Assembly: GCA_028823885.1 (NCBI GenBank)
Contig: JAPPFK010000085.1
Location: 1 to 44,236 of the forward strand
From: Rhodospirillales bacterium
Lineage (GTDB): Bacteria > Pseudomonadota > Alphaproteobacteria > Rhodospirillales > UBA2165
Reading direction: 5' to 3'
DNA length: 44,236 bases
Within the stretch, counting starts at the first letter, position 1. Every line of letters begins with the position of its first letter. The notes beneath the pieces are model-generated. The model saw only the letters and a program-made list of their open reading frames with translations. It made no database searches and had not been told where the DNA came from. This document shows positions 7,974 to 17,080 of this stretch, in pieces. The position numbers were made by a program, and so were the translations under genes.

Positions 7974-9332
7974 TTGCCCCAAACCGCCATCCCCATTACC
8001 GCCTGGCTGTTCAGCGCCATCGCCGTGACCACGATCATCGGCGCCTTCACCGGCGGACATGTCCTCCCCTCCCTCGCGGCGCTTTGCATCGTTCTCTATC
8101 TTGCTCTTGAATTCCGCCGCATCCCGAGGCCTCAGCAGATTTCAGGCCTGGTGCTCGCGGGCCTGGGCGTCGCTGCCCTGGCGGCGGCCGGGGATTGGCG
8201 GTCCGGACTATTGGAGGGCATCAGCCGGTCGCGCGTCTTCCTGGTTCTGTTCTTTGCGGTGACCTGGATGCAGTGGCCGGTTTCCCGGAGCCCGGCCCTG
8301 CGGGCAACGCGGGCGACAATCGTCTCGCAGCCCCCCGGCCGCCGCTTCGCCTTCTTGACCGGCGGCGTTCACCTGTTGGGGTCGGTCCTGAATCTGGCGG
8401 GCCTCGGATTGCTCACCACCATCGTCGAAAAGCCCGGCACCGACCCGGCGCTCCGCAAGCGGCTGACCCTGGCGCTCATGCAGGGATTCACCAGCGCGTC
8501 GTGCTGGTCGCCGTTCTACATCGGAACCATCGTGGTCCTCGTCGCCCTCCCCGCGCTTACCTGGCAGGACCTCGCACCCTGGGGCGCCGGAATGGCCGTT
8601 GTGCTGATGTTCGGATCGTGGGGTCTGGCGCGGTTTTCGGCAAACCGCGCCGCCACGCGGGCCGAAGCGCCCGGCGCCATTCCGCTCGAGGCAAGCCAGG
8701 GTTTGCGCACCATTGCCCTGCTGGCGTCGCTGATTGGAATTGTGATGGTTCTCGTGGAGGTTCTCGACGTCCCCATACCGGTGATCCTCGGCATCGTCGC
8801 GCCGCCCTTCGCGCTGATTTGGTACGCCTCCCATAAATCCGCCGTTCACCCGTTCAGGGAGCTTGCGTTGAGGGTGGCGACGGCGCTGCCCGGCTTGCGG
8901 AACGAAACCCTCCTCTTCGTCGCCGCCAACATTTTCGGGATCGGCGTCGGCGCGCTGATTCCGGCCGCCGCGACCGCCGAATTCGTCGCCTCGGCCATCC
9001 CCTTCCCCGATCTCAGGATCGTCGCCTTGATCCTCGTCTTCGTCGCCACCAGCGCCGCCGGCCTGCACGCGGTCATCGTGGTGGTCTCGCTGAGCGCCGT
9101 CCTTCCGCCGTCGGCGCTCGGGCTGCCGGACCTGATCGTCGGGCTCACCTATATGGGATGCTGGGGCATGAGCACGATGATTTCGCCGTTCTCGGGGACC
9201 ACGCTGTTCATGTCGCGGGCCACGGGCGTACCGGCCCATGTCATCGGCTGGCGCTGGTCGCCGCCGCTGGTCGGCGTCAGTAGCGTGCTTATCGCGGCGA
9301 CGGTGATCGGATTGCGGCACGTCCTTTATTGA
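7974..9332 (+). CDS. Polytopic membrane protein, possible ion-transporter-superfamily permease
   Basis: The frame (452 codons from a TTG at 7974) encodes about 11-12 hydrophobic segments. Two internal regions look like paired re-entrant loops: MQGFTSASCWSPFYIGT in the first half and MISPFSGTTLFMSRATG in the second. A duplicated Ser/Pro loop of this sort is seen in carriers such as the DASS, CitMHS and ArsB/NhaD families, but I cannot assign one. The start is uncertain because no Shine-Dalgarno sequence precedes the TTG and no ATG fits. It runs in the same direction as the amidohydrolase gene 82 bases downstream and might move one of that pathway's compounds. Confidence 0.6.
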   Translation: MPQTAIPITAWLFSAIAVTTIIGAFTGGHVLPSLAALCIVLYLALEFRRIPRPQQISGLVLAGLGVAALAAAGDWRSGLLEGISRSRVFLVLFFAVTWMQWPVSRSPALRATRATIVSQPPGRRFAFLTGGVHLLGSVLNLAGLGLLTTIVEKPGTDPALRKRLTLALMQGFTSASCWSPFYIGTIVVLVALPALTWQDLAPWGAGMAVVLMFGSWGLARFSANRAATRAEAPGAIPLEASQGLRTIALLASLIGIVMVLVEVLDVPIPVILGIVAPPFALIWYASHKSAVHPFRELALRVATALPGLRNETLLFVAANIFGIGVGALIPAAATAEFVASAIPFPDLRIVALILVFVATSAAGLHAVIVVVSLSAVLPPSALGLPDLIVGLTYMGCWGMSTMISPFSGTTLFMSRATGVPAHVIGWRWSPPLVGVSSVLIAATVIGLRHVLY

Positions 9333-9414
9333 CGCGCCATCCATCACGCGGACTTGACCCTCACCGGCCGGCCACTAATCTCATCGCAACAAGCTGCTAG
9401 GCTGGGAGGCAGAC

Positions 9415-10404
9415 GTGACGAGAAAGCCGGCTATTGCAATCGACTGCCATGCGCACATCGTGGTGCCGGAGGTCTTCGAAATCACCTCGAAGCACGGTCT
9501 TCACGCGCGCATCGGGCTGAAGGGCCGGACCAGCCTGGGCGCGGCCAGGGAGTCCCAACGCACCATGACGCGCATGGTCGGCACCAGGGAGCGGCTCCGG
9601 GACATGGATCGCATGGGCGTCGACATGCAGGTGATCTCCCCCAGCATCGTGCATCAATCCACCTACTCGGCGCCGGGGGCGCGGGCGCACAAGATCGACC
9701 GGATGACCAACGATGGGACCGCGGAGATGGTCGCCAAGCACCCCGACCGGCTGATCGGCATCGGACTGGTTCCCCTCCACGATCCCACGCGGGCGGTCCG
9801 GGAGATGACCCGCTGCGTGACCGAACTCGGGCTCCGGGGGGTCGAGATTTCCACCATCGTCAACGACCTGGAAATCGGCGATCCGAAATTCCTCCCGTTC
9901 TGGAAGGCGGCCGAGAAACTGGACTGCCCGGTCTTCATCCATCCGGCCGGCAACTCCAATCCGCGGCTTCGCAAATTCGGCCTGGCGTTCACCTTGGGGC
10001 AGCCCTACGAAGAGGCGCTGGCCATGTCGTCCCTGGTCTATGAAGGGATCATGGACAAGTTCCCCAAACTGAAAGTCCTCATCGTCCATGGCGGCGGCTT
10101 CCTGCCCTACTACGCCGGACGTCAGGATTCGGCTTCCCGGACCGGACGGGACGGCGCCAAGCTGAAAGGCGAATTCTCCAGCTATATCCGGAAATTCTAT
10201 TTCGACACGGTGCTGTTCAACCCGGACATGCTGACGTTTCTCGCCGCCAAGGCGCCGGCAAGCCACATCCTCATGGGCACCGACTATCCCTTCGGCGAGC
10301 AGGACCCGGTCGGCTTCATCAGGCGCAACCGGAAGATACCGGCGGCGGCGCGGGACGGCCTGCTGGGGAAAAACGCGGCGCGGCTGTTCAAGATCCCCGT
10401 GTGA
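9415..10404 (+). CDS. Amidohydrolase_2 (ACMSD-like) metal-dependent hydrolase/decarboxylase
   Basis: The start is a GTG preceded by GGGAGG at ideal spacing (329 residues). Metal ligands of the ACMSD-type TIM barrel are present: D10-x-H12-x-H14 at the N-terminus, H176 in FIHPAGN, H225 in VLIVHGGGF and D290 in MGTDYPFGE. Family members include 2-amino-3-carboxymuconate semialdehyde decarboxylase, gamma-resorcylate decarboxylase and related enzymes that decarboxylate or hydrolyse aromatic acids and lactones. The stop overlaps the start of a FAD aromatic hydroxylase, so the two proteins probably act on the same aromatic acid. Confidence 0.9.
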   Translation: MTRKPAIAIDCHAHIVVPEVFEITSKHGLHARIGLKGRTSLGAARESQRTMTRMVGTRERLRDMDRMGVDMQVISPSIVHQSTYSAPGARAHKIDRMTNDGTAEMVAKHPDRLIGIGLVPLHDPTRAVREMTRCVTELGLRGVEISTIVNDLEIGDPKFLPFWKAAEKLDCPVFIHPAGNSNPRLRKFGLAFTLGQPYEEALAMSSLVYEGIMDKFPKLKVLIVHGGGFLPYYAGRQDSASRTGRDGAKLKGEFSSYIRKFYFDTVLFNPDMLTFLAAKAPASHILMGTDYPFGEQDPVGFIRRNRKIPAAARDGLLGKNAARLFKIPV

Positions 10405-11600
10405 TGGCCGCCAAGCCGAAAATCCTCATCGCCGGCGCCGGCATGGGCGGATTGACCGCCGGCGCCGCCCTGCTCCGGGCGGGGTACGACGTCGAAATAT
10501 ACGAGCAGGCCCCCGAACTCGGCGAGGTCGGCGCCGGATTTCAGGTGAGCGCCAACGCCACCCGCGTCCTCCACGCCCTCGGCCTCGGCAGCGGCCTGGA
10601 GCGGATCGCCGCCATTCCCGAAGGCAAGGTCATCCGTATCTGGAGCACCGGCGAAACCTGGCCGCTGTTCGACTTCGATCAGGCCTTCGTCGAGCGCTAC
10701 GGCTATCCCTACTACACGTTCCACCGGGCCGATCTGCACGAATTGCTGGTCGGCGCCGTGCGCCGCGAAAAGCCGGATGCGATCCGTCTCGGCCATGCCT
10801 GCGCCGGGTTCGAGCAGGATGGCGGCGGCGTCACCTTGAAATTCGACAACGGAGATGAAGCGCGCGGCGACGCCCTCATCGGCGCCGACGGCGTGCATTC
10901 GGCCATCCGCGCCGCCCTGGGTCACCAGGACAATCCCGTATTTACCGGCTCCATGGCGTGGCGCGGCGTCCTGCCCGCCGATGATCTGCCGGAGGACCGG
11001 TTTCCAGCGGTCGGCACCAACTGGGTGGGTCCCGGCGGGCACTGCATCACCTACCGCCTCCGCCGGGGGGAAATATTCAACTTCGTCGGCATCCGCGAGA
11101 AGGACTGGCAGGTGGAATCCTGGACGGCGCGGGGCTCCAGGGAAGAATTCCTCGCCGATTTCGAGGGCTGGCACGAGGACATCCACTATCTGATCGAGCG
11201 GATCGAGGAACCGTACAAGTGGGCGATCATGGTTCGCGAGCCGCTGGAAAGCTGGACCAGCGGCCGGGTGACGCTGCTGGGAGACGCCTGTCACGCCATG
11301 GTGCCGATGCTGGCCCAGGGCGCCTGTGCGGCCATCGAGGACGGCTACGTGCTCATGCGGGCGTTCGAGGCGGCCGGCGGCGCGGTCGAGGAAGCGCTCG
11401 GGCGCTATGAAGGCGCCCGCCACGAACGCACGTCCAGGATGGTGCTGGGCTCGGCCGACAACGCCCGCCGGTTTCACGACCACACCCTCGCCGATCCCTC
11501 GGACGCCAAGGAATACGTGGACCGCGAATGGCGGCCCGAGAGGATATTCGAGCGCTACGACTGGCTGTTCGCCTACGACGCGACGACGGCAACCGTATGA
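10404..11600 (+). CDS. FAD-dependent monooxygenase (salicylate / 3-hydroxybenzoate hydroxylase type)
   Basis: The ATG overlaps the amidohydrolase stop (TGATG); a GTG three bases earlier is an alternative. The protein (398 residues) has the three class A flavoprotein hydroxylase fingerprints: GAGMGG at the N-terminus for FAD, DALIGADGVHSAIR (the DG motif, about residues 152-165), and TLLGDACHAMVPMLAQGA (the GD motif, about 290-307). Length and sequence resemble NAD(P)H-dependent salicylate or 3-hydroxybenzoate hydroxylases. With the co-translated amidohydrolase this forms a small module for hydroxylating and decarboxylating an aromatic carboxylate; the substrate is inferred only. Confidence 0.9.
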   Translation: MAAKPKILIAGAGMGGLTAGAALLRAGYDVEIYEQAPELGEVGAGFQVSANATRVLHALGLGSGLERIAAIPEGKVIRIWSTGETWPLFDFDQAFVERYGYPYYTFHRADLHELLVGAVRREKPDAIRLGHACAGFEQDGGGVTLKFDNGDEARGDALIGADGVHSAIRAALGHQDNPVFTGSMAWRGVLPADDLPEDRFPAVGTNWVGPGGHCITYRLRRGEIFNFVGIREKDWQVESWTARGSREEFLADFEGWHEDIHYLIERIEEPYKWAIMVREPLESWTSGRVTLLGDACHAMVPMLAQGACAAIEDGYVLMRAFEAAGGAVEEALGRYEGARHERTSRMVLGSADNARRFHDHTLADPSDAKEYVDREWRPERIFERYDWLFAYDATTATV

Positions 11601-11696
11601 GGCGAACCGGGGCGTAATTCGGCTGTCAAATCGTCACGTTCGGGATAGGATTCCGGTACGGTCGGAGATTATTCGGCAAATAGGAGGGTACGCGGC

Positions 11697-12128
11697 ATGA
11701 CCGAATTCGTTCTCGACGAACGTCTCGCCCGGCGGCCGGTTGCGGCCGATTGGGGGTTGTCGACGGTGCTGTTCGTCGACGACGCCCGGTTCCCCTGGGT
11801 GATCGTCGTGCCCCGGGTCCCCGATGTCACCGAAATCCACCAACTTTCCGCCGGGGATCAGGCGGCATTGATCGGCGAGGTCGCGCGGGCTTCCCGCGCG
11901 CTGAAGGCGGCATTCCATCCGGAAAAGATCAACGTGGCGGCCCTCGGCCACCACGTACCCCAGCTTCACGTCCATGTCCTGGGCCGCAACAGGTCCGATC
12001 CCTTGTGGCCGGACCCGGTTTGGGGTCCGGGCGAGCGGGAGCCGCACAATCCCGTCCCCTACGGCGATCCGGGGTTCGGCGAGGCGCTGGAAAAGCTGCG
12101 CGCCGCCCTAGATCGGGTCATGTTTTGA
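11697..12128 (+). CDS. HIT-domain nucleotide-binding protein
   Basis: The protein (143 residues) has the histidine-triad signature as HHVPQLHVHVLGR, with Gln89 in place of the first triad His; this Q-L-H-V-H form is common in a bacterial HIT subgroup. Such proteins hydrolyse nucleoside phosphoramidates or dinucleotides. AGGAGGG precedes the ATG. The last six codons and the stop lie inside the left arm of a large palindromic repeat (12109-12172), so the natural C-terminus may have been replaced by repeat sequence. Confidence 0.88.
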   Translation: MTEFVLDERLARRPVAADWGLSTVLFVDDARFPWVIVVPRVPDVTEIHQLSAGDQAALIGEVARASRALKAAFHPEKINVAALGHHVPQLHVHVLGRNRSDPLWPDPVWGPGEREPHNPVPYGDPGFGEALEKLRAALDRVMF

Positions 12129-12172
12129 CGGAACCACGGCGCGGTTTCGTCAAAACATGTGAATCCGATCTA
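12109..12172. repeat. Large imperfect palindrome overlapping the end of the HIT gene
   Basis: The outer arms TAGATCGG / CCGATCTA enclose inner arms CATGTTTTGACG / CGTCAAAACATG and AACC / GGTT around a seven-base loop. The element contains the HIT stop codon at 12126-12128. Long intergenic palindromes beginning near CTAGA are widespread dispersed repeats in Alphaproteobacteria, and this looks like a member of that broad class. It could also act as an RNA hairpin at the 3' end of the HIT mRNA. Confidence 0.8.
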
Positions 12173-12183
12173 TTTCAATAGTG

Positions 12184-12244
12184 TAGAGCCGATCATGGAT
12201 TGTCGGAATCGCAAACCGATTCCGACAAACCATGATCGGCTCTA
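12184..12244. repeat. Near-perfect 28-bp-arm palindrome
   Basis: Arms of 28 bases (12184-12211 and 12217-12244) pair with a single A/A mismatch around a five-base CAAAC loop. The arm starts TAGAGCCGATCATGG. It follows the preceding palindrome after 11 bases. The two share short words (GATCGG, CTA/TAG ends, ATG at similar depth), so they look like related units in tandem. Confidence 0.85.
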
Positions 12245-12294
12245 GAAGCGGCGTGAATTTGAGACGCAGCGCCGTTTCGCGCTAAACTCGACCC

Positions 12295-12612
12295 ATGCGA
12301 CGTTGGCCCATGCGGAATTGGATCATCGCGATTGCGTTGGCGGTTTTCCTGGGCGGCCCGGCGGAGGCGGCCGCGGGACCTGAGTGCTCGTGCCGGTACA
12401 AGGGCCGGGACGTGCCGGTCGGCGGACAGGTTTGCTTGAACACGCCGCAAGGCATGCGGATCGCCACCTGCGGGTTCGAACTCAACAACACGAGCTGGAA
12501 ATTCTCCAAGCGGTCCTGCGGCCAGGTGGCCGGGCGCGCCTCGCCAATCGGTCAATCTCAATCAGCTGCGTTTCTAGACTCCCGCAAGGTCAATCTCCCG
12601 GCGTCGAAATAA
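12295..12612 (+). CDS. Small secreted Cys-containing protein, unknown function
   Basis: The 105-residue protein begins with a signal peptide (NWIIAIALAVFLGGPAEAAAG; cleavage probably after AEA). The mature part has four cysteines (CSC near the N-terminus, QVC, ATC) plus a later KRSCGQ, suggesting disulfides in the periplasm. A second ATG at 12310 could be the start. The last 25 or so residues are low in hydrophobics and lie next to a repeat field, so the native stop may once have been elsewhere. The protein at 26989-27387 has a similar periplasmic style but is not obviously related. Confidence 0.6.
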   Translation: MRRWPMRNWIIAIALAVFLGGPAEAAAGPECSCRYKGRDVPVGGQVCLNTPQGMRIATCGFELNNTSWKFSKRSCGQVAGRASPIGQSQSAAFLDSRKVNLPASK

Positions 12613-12730
12613 CCTTCTCGCAGAGCGCCCGGTCGGCTTCGGCCTTCGCCAAGGCTTCCGTCAACAGGTCGGCGACCGAAGGCCGGAGCCGGGTGAGGGG
12701 CATGACGCGTGCTGCTGAAGCAAAGAAATT

Positions 12731-12792
12731 CGTCATGCCCGTGCTCGACACGGGCATCCACGTGGATCACCGGGTCAAGCCCGGTGATGACG
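12731..12792. repeat. CGTCAT...ATGACG dispersed palindromic repeat
   Basis: The unit begins CGTCATGCCCG and ends GGTGATGACG, and contains two nested hairpins (CCCGTG / CACGGG and CACCGGG / CCCGGTG). A related half-unit recurs at 12980-13015 (CGTCATGGCCGGG ... CCGGCCATCCACG) and in reverse orientation at about 13033-13064. This style of unit is a familiar dispersed repeat in alphaproteobacterial intergenic regions. Confidence 0.65.
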
Positions 12793-12802
12793 ATCTTCCT
12801 GA

Positions 12803-12876
12803 ACCACAGAGACAGTGAGACAGTGAGATAGGAGGAGTTAACCATTCCTCCTCAGTGAACTCTGTGTCTCTGTGGT
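12803..12876. repeat. CACAGAG-type inverted repeat
   Basis: The arms ACCACAGAGACA (12803-12814) and TGTCTCTGTGGT (12865-12876) are perfectly complementary, with an inner AGGAGGA / TCCTCCT pair (12830-12836, 12846-12852). The CCACAGAG...CTCTGTGG motif occurs in intergenic regions of many unrelated bacteria. It has no coding potential of its own. Confidence 0.65.
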
Positions 12877-12943
12877 GAAATTCCTGTTTCCTGAATGCCC
12901 CGCCCACTTTGCCGGCTGGCCGGCAAAGCCGGTCCAGTGAGGC

Positions 12944-13096
12944 GGGGCATGACGGGTGGAGTGTGCCGCAATTGGAGTGCGTCATGGCCGGGCGCCAGAC
13001 CCGGCCATCCACGTGTATCACTGCCCCGCAAAGCGTGGATGCCCCGGACGAGCCGGGGCATGACGGCTGGAGTGTGCCGCAATTGGAGTGCGTCAT
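12944..13096. repeat. Pair of 42-bp direct repeats, 111 bases apart
   Basis: Copies at 12944-12985 and 13055-13096 both begin GGGGCATGACGG, run through GGAGTGTGCCGCAATTGG and end AGTGCGTCAT. They differ at one position. The spacer between them carries forward and reverse halves of the CGTCAT repeat family. This looks like local amplification of a dispersed repeat. Confidence 0.75.
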
Positions 13097-13250
13097 ACCC
13101 CCCAATTCCCCCTTGTCCCCACGCCCGCGCGAACTAAATGTATGGATGACTGCCGCTCCGTCACCGGGGCGGCGTTTTGCGTATAAGGGGCGAGCTATGC
13201 GTTTTTGTACGACCTTATTGGTGCGTTACCTCCCAAACGGGTGACAATAA

Positions 13251-13280
13251 ATGTCTATTAATGTCCATGAATGACTATTA
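13251..13280 (+). repeat. Three tandem decamers upstream of typA
   Basis: Three consecutive ten-base units (ATGTCTATTA, ATGTCCATGA, ATGACTATTA) fit ATGnCyATkA. A period close to one helical turn puts all copies on one DNA face, as with cooperative regulator sites. They sit about 135 bases before the typA start. No binding protein can be named. Confidence 0.4.
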
Positions 13281-13337
13281 GAACGAAAACGGCCAAATTG
13301 GAAAATATTTATAAATCATGATATTTCAAAACCTTAC

Positions 13338-13360
13338 AGCTATGCGCCAGACGCATAGCT
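13338..13360 (+). promoter_or_regulatory. Perfect hairpin in the typA leader
   Basis: AGCTATGCG (13338-13346) and CGCATAGCT (13352-13360) form a perfect 9-bp stem with a CCAGA loop. It lies 53 bases before the typA ATG, inside the likely 5' leader, with no T run after it, so it is not a standard terminator. typA itself has no visible Shine-Dalgarno sequence, which makes a structural role in translation possible. Confidence 0.4.
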
Positions 13361-13413
13361 CGGACCCCATCCGGCGCTTGCTACCGCCTCGCCCATGGGC
13401 TATCCCCCGCGCC

Positions 13414-15233
<1,820 letters not shown>

Positions 15234-15234
<1 letters not shown>

Positions 15235-15653
15235 TGGAGGCGCGGGTCAAATGGGTGGAGCAGCGGACGTTCGTGGGCGAGAGCGGCTCCGGCCACTCCG
15301 TGGTGATGGACGGCGCGCCGGACGCCGGCGGGCGCGACCTCGGCGTCCGGCCCATGGAGATGCTGCTGCTCGGCATGGGCGGCTGCACGGCATTCGACGT
15401 CGTCGACATTCTCCGGAAGGGCCGGGAGCCGGTGGAAGACGTGGTGATCGAACTTTCCGGGGAACGATCCGGGGAGATCCCCAAGGTGTTCACCAGGATC
15501 GACGTCAAATACATCGTCACCGGCAGGGGGCTGAACCCGGACAAGGTCGAGCGGGCGGTCCATCTGTCGGCCGAAAAATATTGCTCGGCGACCATCATGA
15601 TGGGCGCCACCGCCGAGATCACCCACACCATCGAGATCGTCGAAGCCGGGTAA
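15234..15653 (+). CDS. OsmC/Ohr-family peroxidase-like protein
   Basis: The ATG overlaps the typA stop (TGATG), implying translational coupling. The 139-residue protein has the two family cysteines, C51 in GMGGCTAFDVV and C117 in AEKYCSATIM. OsmC-family proteins reduce organic hydroperoxides with these thiols. The YhfA-like subgroup matches the sequence better than classical Ohr (the GGCTAFDVVDIL segment), but this is a judgement by eye. Confidence 0.9.
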
Positions 15654-15781
15654 CGCTCCGATGGCCATGCCCCGACGCAAGTCCGGGGTATCCAGGGGCC
15701 AATGATGATCGTCGACGCTCGGCCCGGGGATCAACGGGCGCCCGCAGATGGGACAGGGGACATTCCTTTCGCCCTCGCTGC

Positions 15782-16639
15782 TCACTGTGCGGCCTGACGT
15801 TCAGCTTCCTGAGCCCGGCGATAGGCTTCTTGCGCCTCCTCGGTGCGACTCAAGATTGCCAGAGCGTCTCCCCGCAATTTGTGAATCTTGGCGGCATCCT
15901 CCAAGGGGTTGAGCCGTAAAGCCATATCGAAATCGAAGAGCGCGTCCTCGGCGCGATCGAGCGCCAGAAGGACCTCGCCCCGGGAAATCCAGACATCTCT
16001 GTAGGTCGGATCATTTTTCACGACCAGGTTGAACTCCCGGAGCGCCCTCCTACGATGGCCCAGGGAATCGAAGGCTGAACCCCGGACATATCTGGCGGCC
16101 ACATATCTTGGATCGCTTTGAGGAACCCGGGCCGCGGCGGCAAGCGCCTCCTCGAATCTGCGCAGAGCCATCAGAGCCGTCGCTCGTACAAACGAAATTG
16201 ATCCGACGAGTTCTCGATCCCCCAAACTGAGAGCCTTGTCAGCATCGGCAAGAGCCATTTCCCATTCGTTCAGAGACAGATAGTTCATCCCGCGTGCGGC
16301 ATGGGTCGCCGCTATGTTCGGATCAATGCCGATGGCGGCCGTCAAATCGTCGACGGCTCCCTGATAATCACCGCTCTTCCCGCGTATCTCCGCCCGCGTC
16401 ACATAGGCGTCATACCGTTCGCCGGGAGCGGCTCCACTCTCGATGACCGCCGTCACGTCGGCCGAAATCTCCGCTCGAGTCCGATCGTCATCCAGCCATA
16501 TTTTGACCGCGACGACGCCAAACACGAAGCTGACCGCGAGGACGAACAGGCCGGCTCCAATGAGGGCGCAGCCCCATGGCCCGATCTGGAATCCGGGCTT
16601 TTTCTCCGGTGCTTCGGTGCCTGCGCCGTTATCCGCCAC
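15782..16639 (-). CDS. Membrane-anchored TPR-repeat protein
   Basis: The 285-residue protein has a short cytoplasmic N-terminus, one transmembrane helix (about residues 22-48, CALIGAGLFVLAVSFVFG) and then several tetratricopeptide repeats filling roughly 75-280, for example GAVDDLTAAIGIDPNIAATHAARGM. It is predicted to be a single-pass protein with a periplasmic or cytoplasmic scaffold domain. Its start overlaps the end of the chorismate mutase gene by 11 bases, so the two are co-transcribed, though no functional link is evident. Confidence 0.8.
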   Translation of the reverse strand: MADNGAGTEAPEKKPGFQIGPWGCALIGAGLFVLAVSFVFGVVAVKIWLDDDRTRAEISADVTAVIESGAAPGERYDAYVTRAEIRGKSGDYQGAVDDLTAAIGIDPNIAATHAARGMNYLSLNEWEMALADADKALSLGDRELVGSISFVRATALMALRRFEEALAAAARVPQSDPRYVAARYVRGSAFDSLGHRRRALREFNLVVKNDPTYRDVWISRGEVLLALDRAEDALFDFDMALRLNPLEDAAKIHKLRGDALAILSRTEEAQEAYRRAQEAERQAAQ

Positions 16640-16922
16640 TCTTGATTTTTTCGTGGTTGCGGATCACTTCGGCGACGATGAATTCGAGAAATTTCTCCGA
16701 GAAGTCGGGATCCAGATTGGCCGCCTTGGCAAGCTCGCGGAGCCGCGCGATCTGTTCCGCCTCGCGCTCCTTGTCGGCGGCGGGGAAATCCCGCTCCGCC
16801 TTCAGTTCGCCCACTTTCTTGGTGACCTTGAACCGCTCGGACAGCAGATAAATCAGCGCCGCATCGATGTTGTCGATGCTGTCCCGGAATTCCTGAAGTT
16901 GGGGATCGTTGGTTTCGGCCAT
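16629..16922 (-). CDS. Chorismate mutase type II (AroQ class)
   Basis: The start at 16922 gives a 97-residue all-helical protein, the usual size for a monofunctional AroQ domain. Active-site residues line up with the E. coli enzyme at the same spacing: R13, R30, K41, D50 and E54. It converts chorismate to prephenate in phenylalanine/tyrosine synthesis. There is no prephenate dehydratase fusion. The ribosome-binding site is weak (GGAC). Confidence 0.88.
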   Translation of the reverse strand: MAETNDPQLQEFRDSIDNIDAALIYLLSERFKVTKKVGELKAERDFPAADKEREAEQIARLRELAKAANLDPDFSEKFLEFIVAEVIRNHEKIKSGG

Positions 16923-17080
16923 GTCGCGGTCCAGTTCGTCAATTGCGCCGACATCATAGGGAGGACGCGCCCGTTCGTCACGGCTCGCCGTTTGCGCGGC
17001 CCGCCCCGCTGTCGTCAAATCACCGCTGGCAATACGGTGCTGGTGTGTTATCACCCGCGCCCATCCTGAGGACATCGGTC

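Larger units (their letters stand above)
12613..13413. other. Repeat-rich intergenic island upstream of typA
   Basis: About 800 bases hold no convincing gene. From left to right there is a 12613-12730 stretch with nothing recognised, CGTCAT/ATGACG dispersed repeats in both orientations (12731-13096), an inverted CACAGAG-type repeat (12803-12876), an unassigned stretch around 13100-13240, a decamer array (13251-13280), an AT-rich segment likely to hold the typA promoter (13281-13330), and a hairpin (13338-13360). Open frames crossing it are repeat-derived. Confidence 0.7.

Noticed and set aside
12384..12818. Open frame covering the repeat field
   Set aside because: It overlaps the small secreted protein out of frame and runs through dispersed repeats.
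12944..13096. Direct repeats suggesting a CRISPR array
   Set aside because: There are only two 42-bp copies, the spacer is itself made of other repeats, and there are no cas genes nearby.
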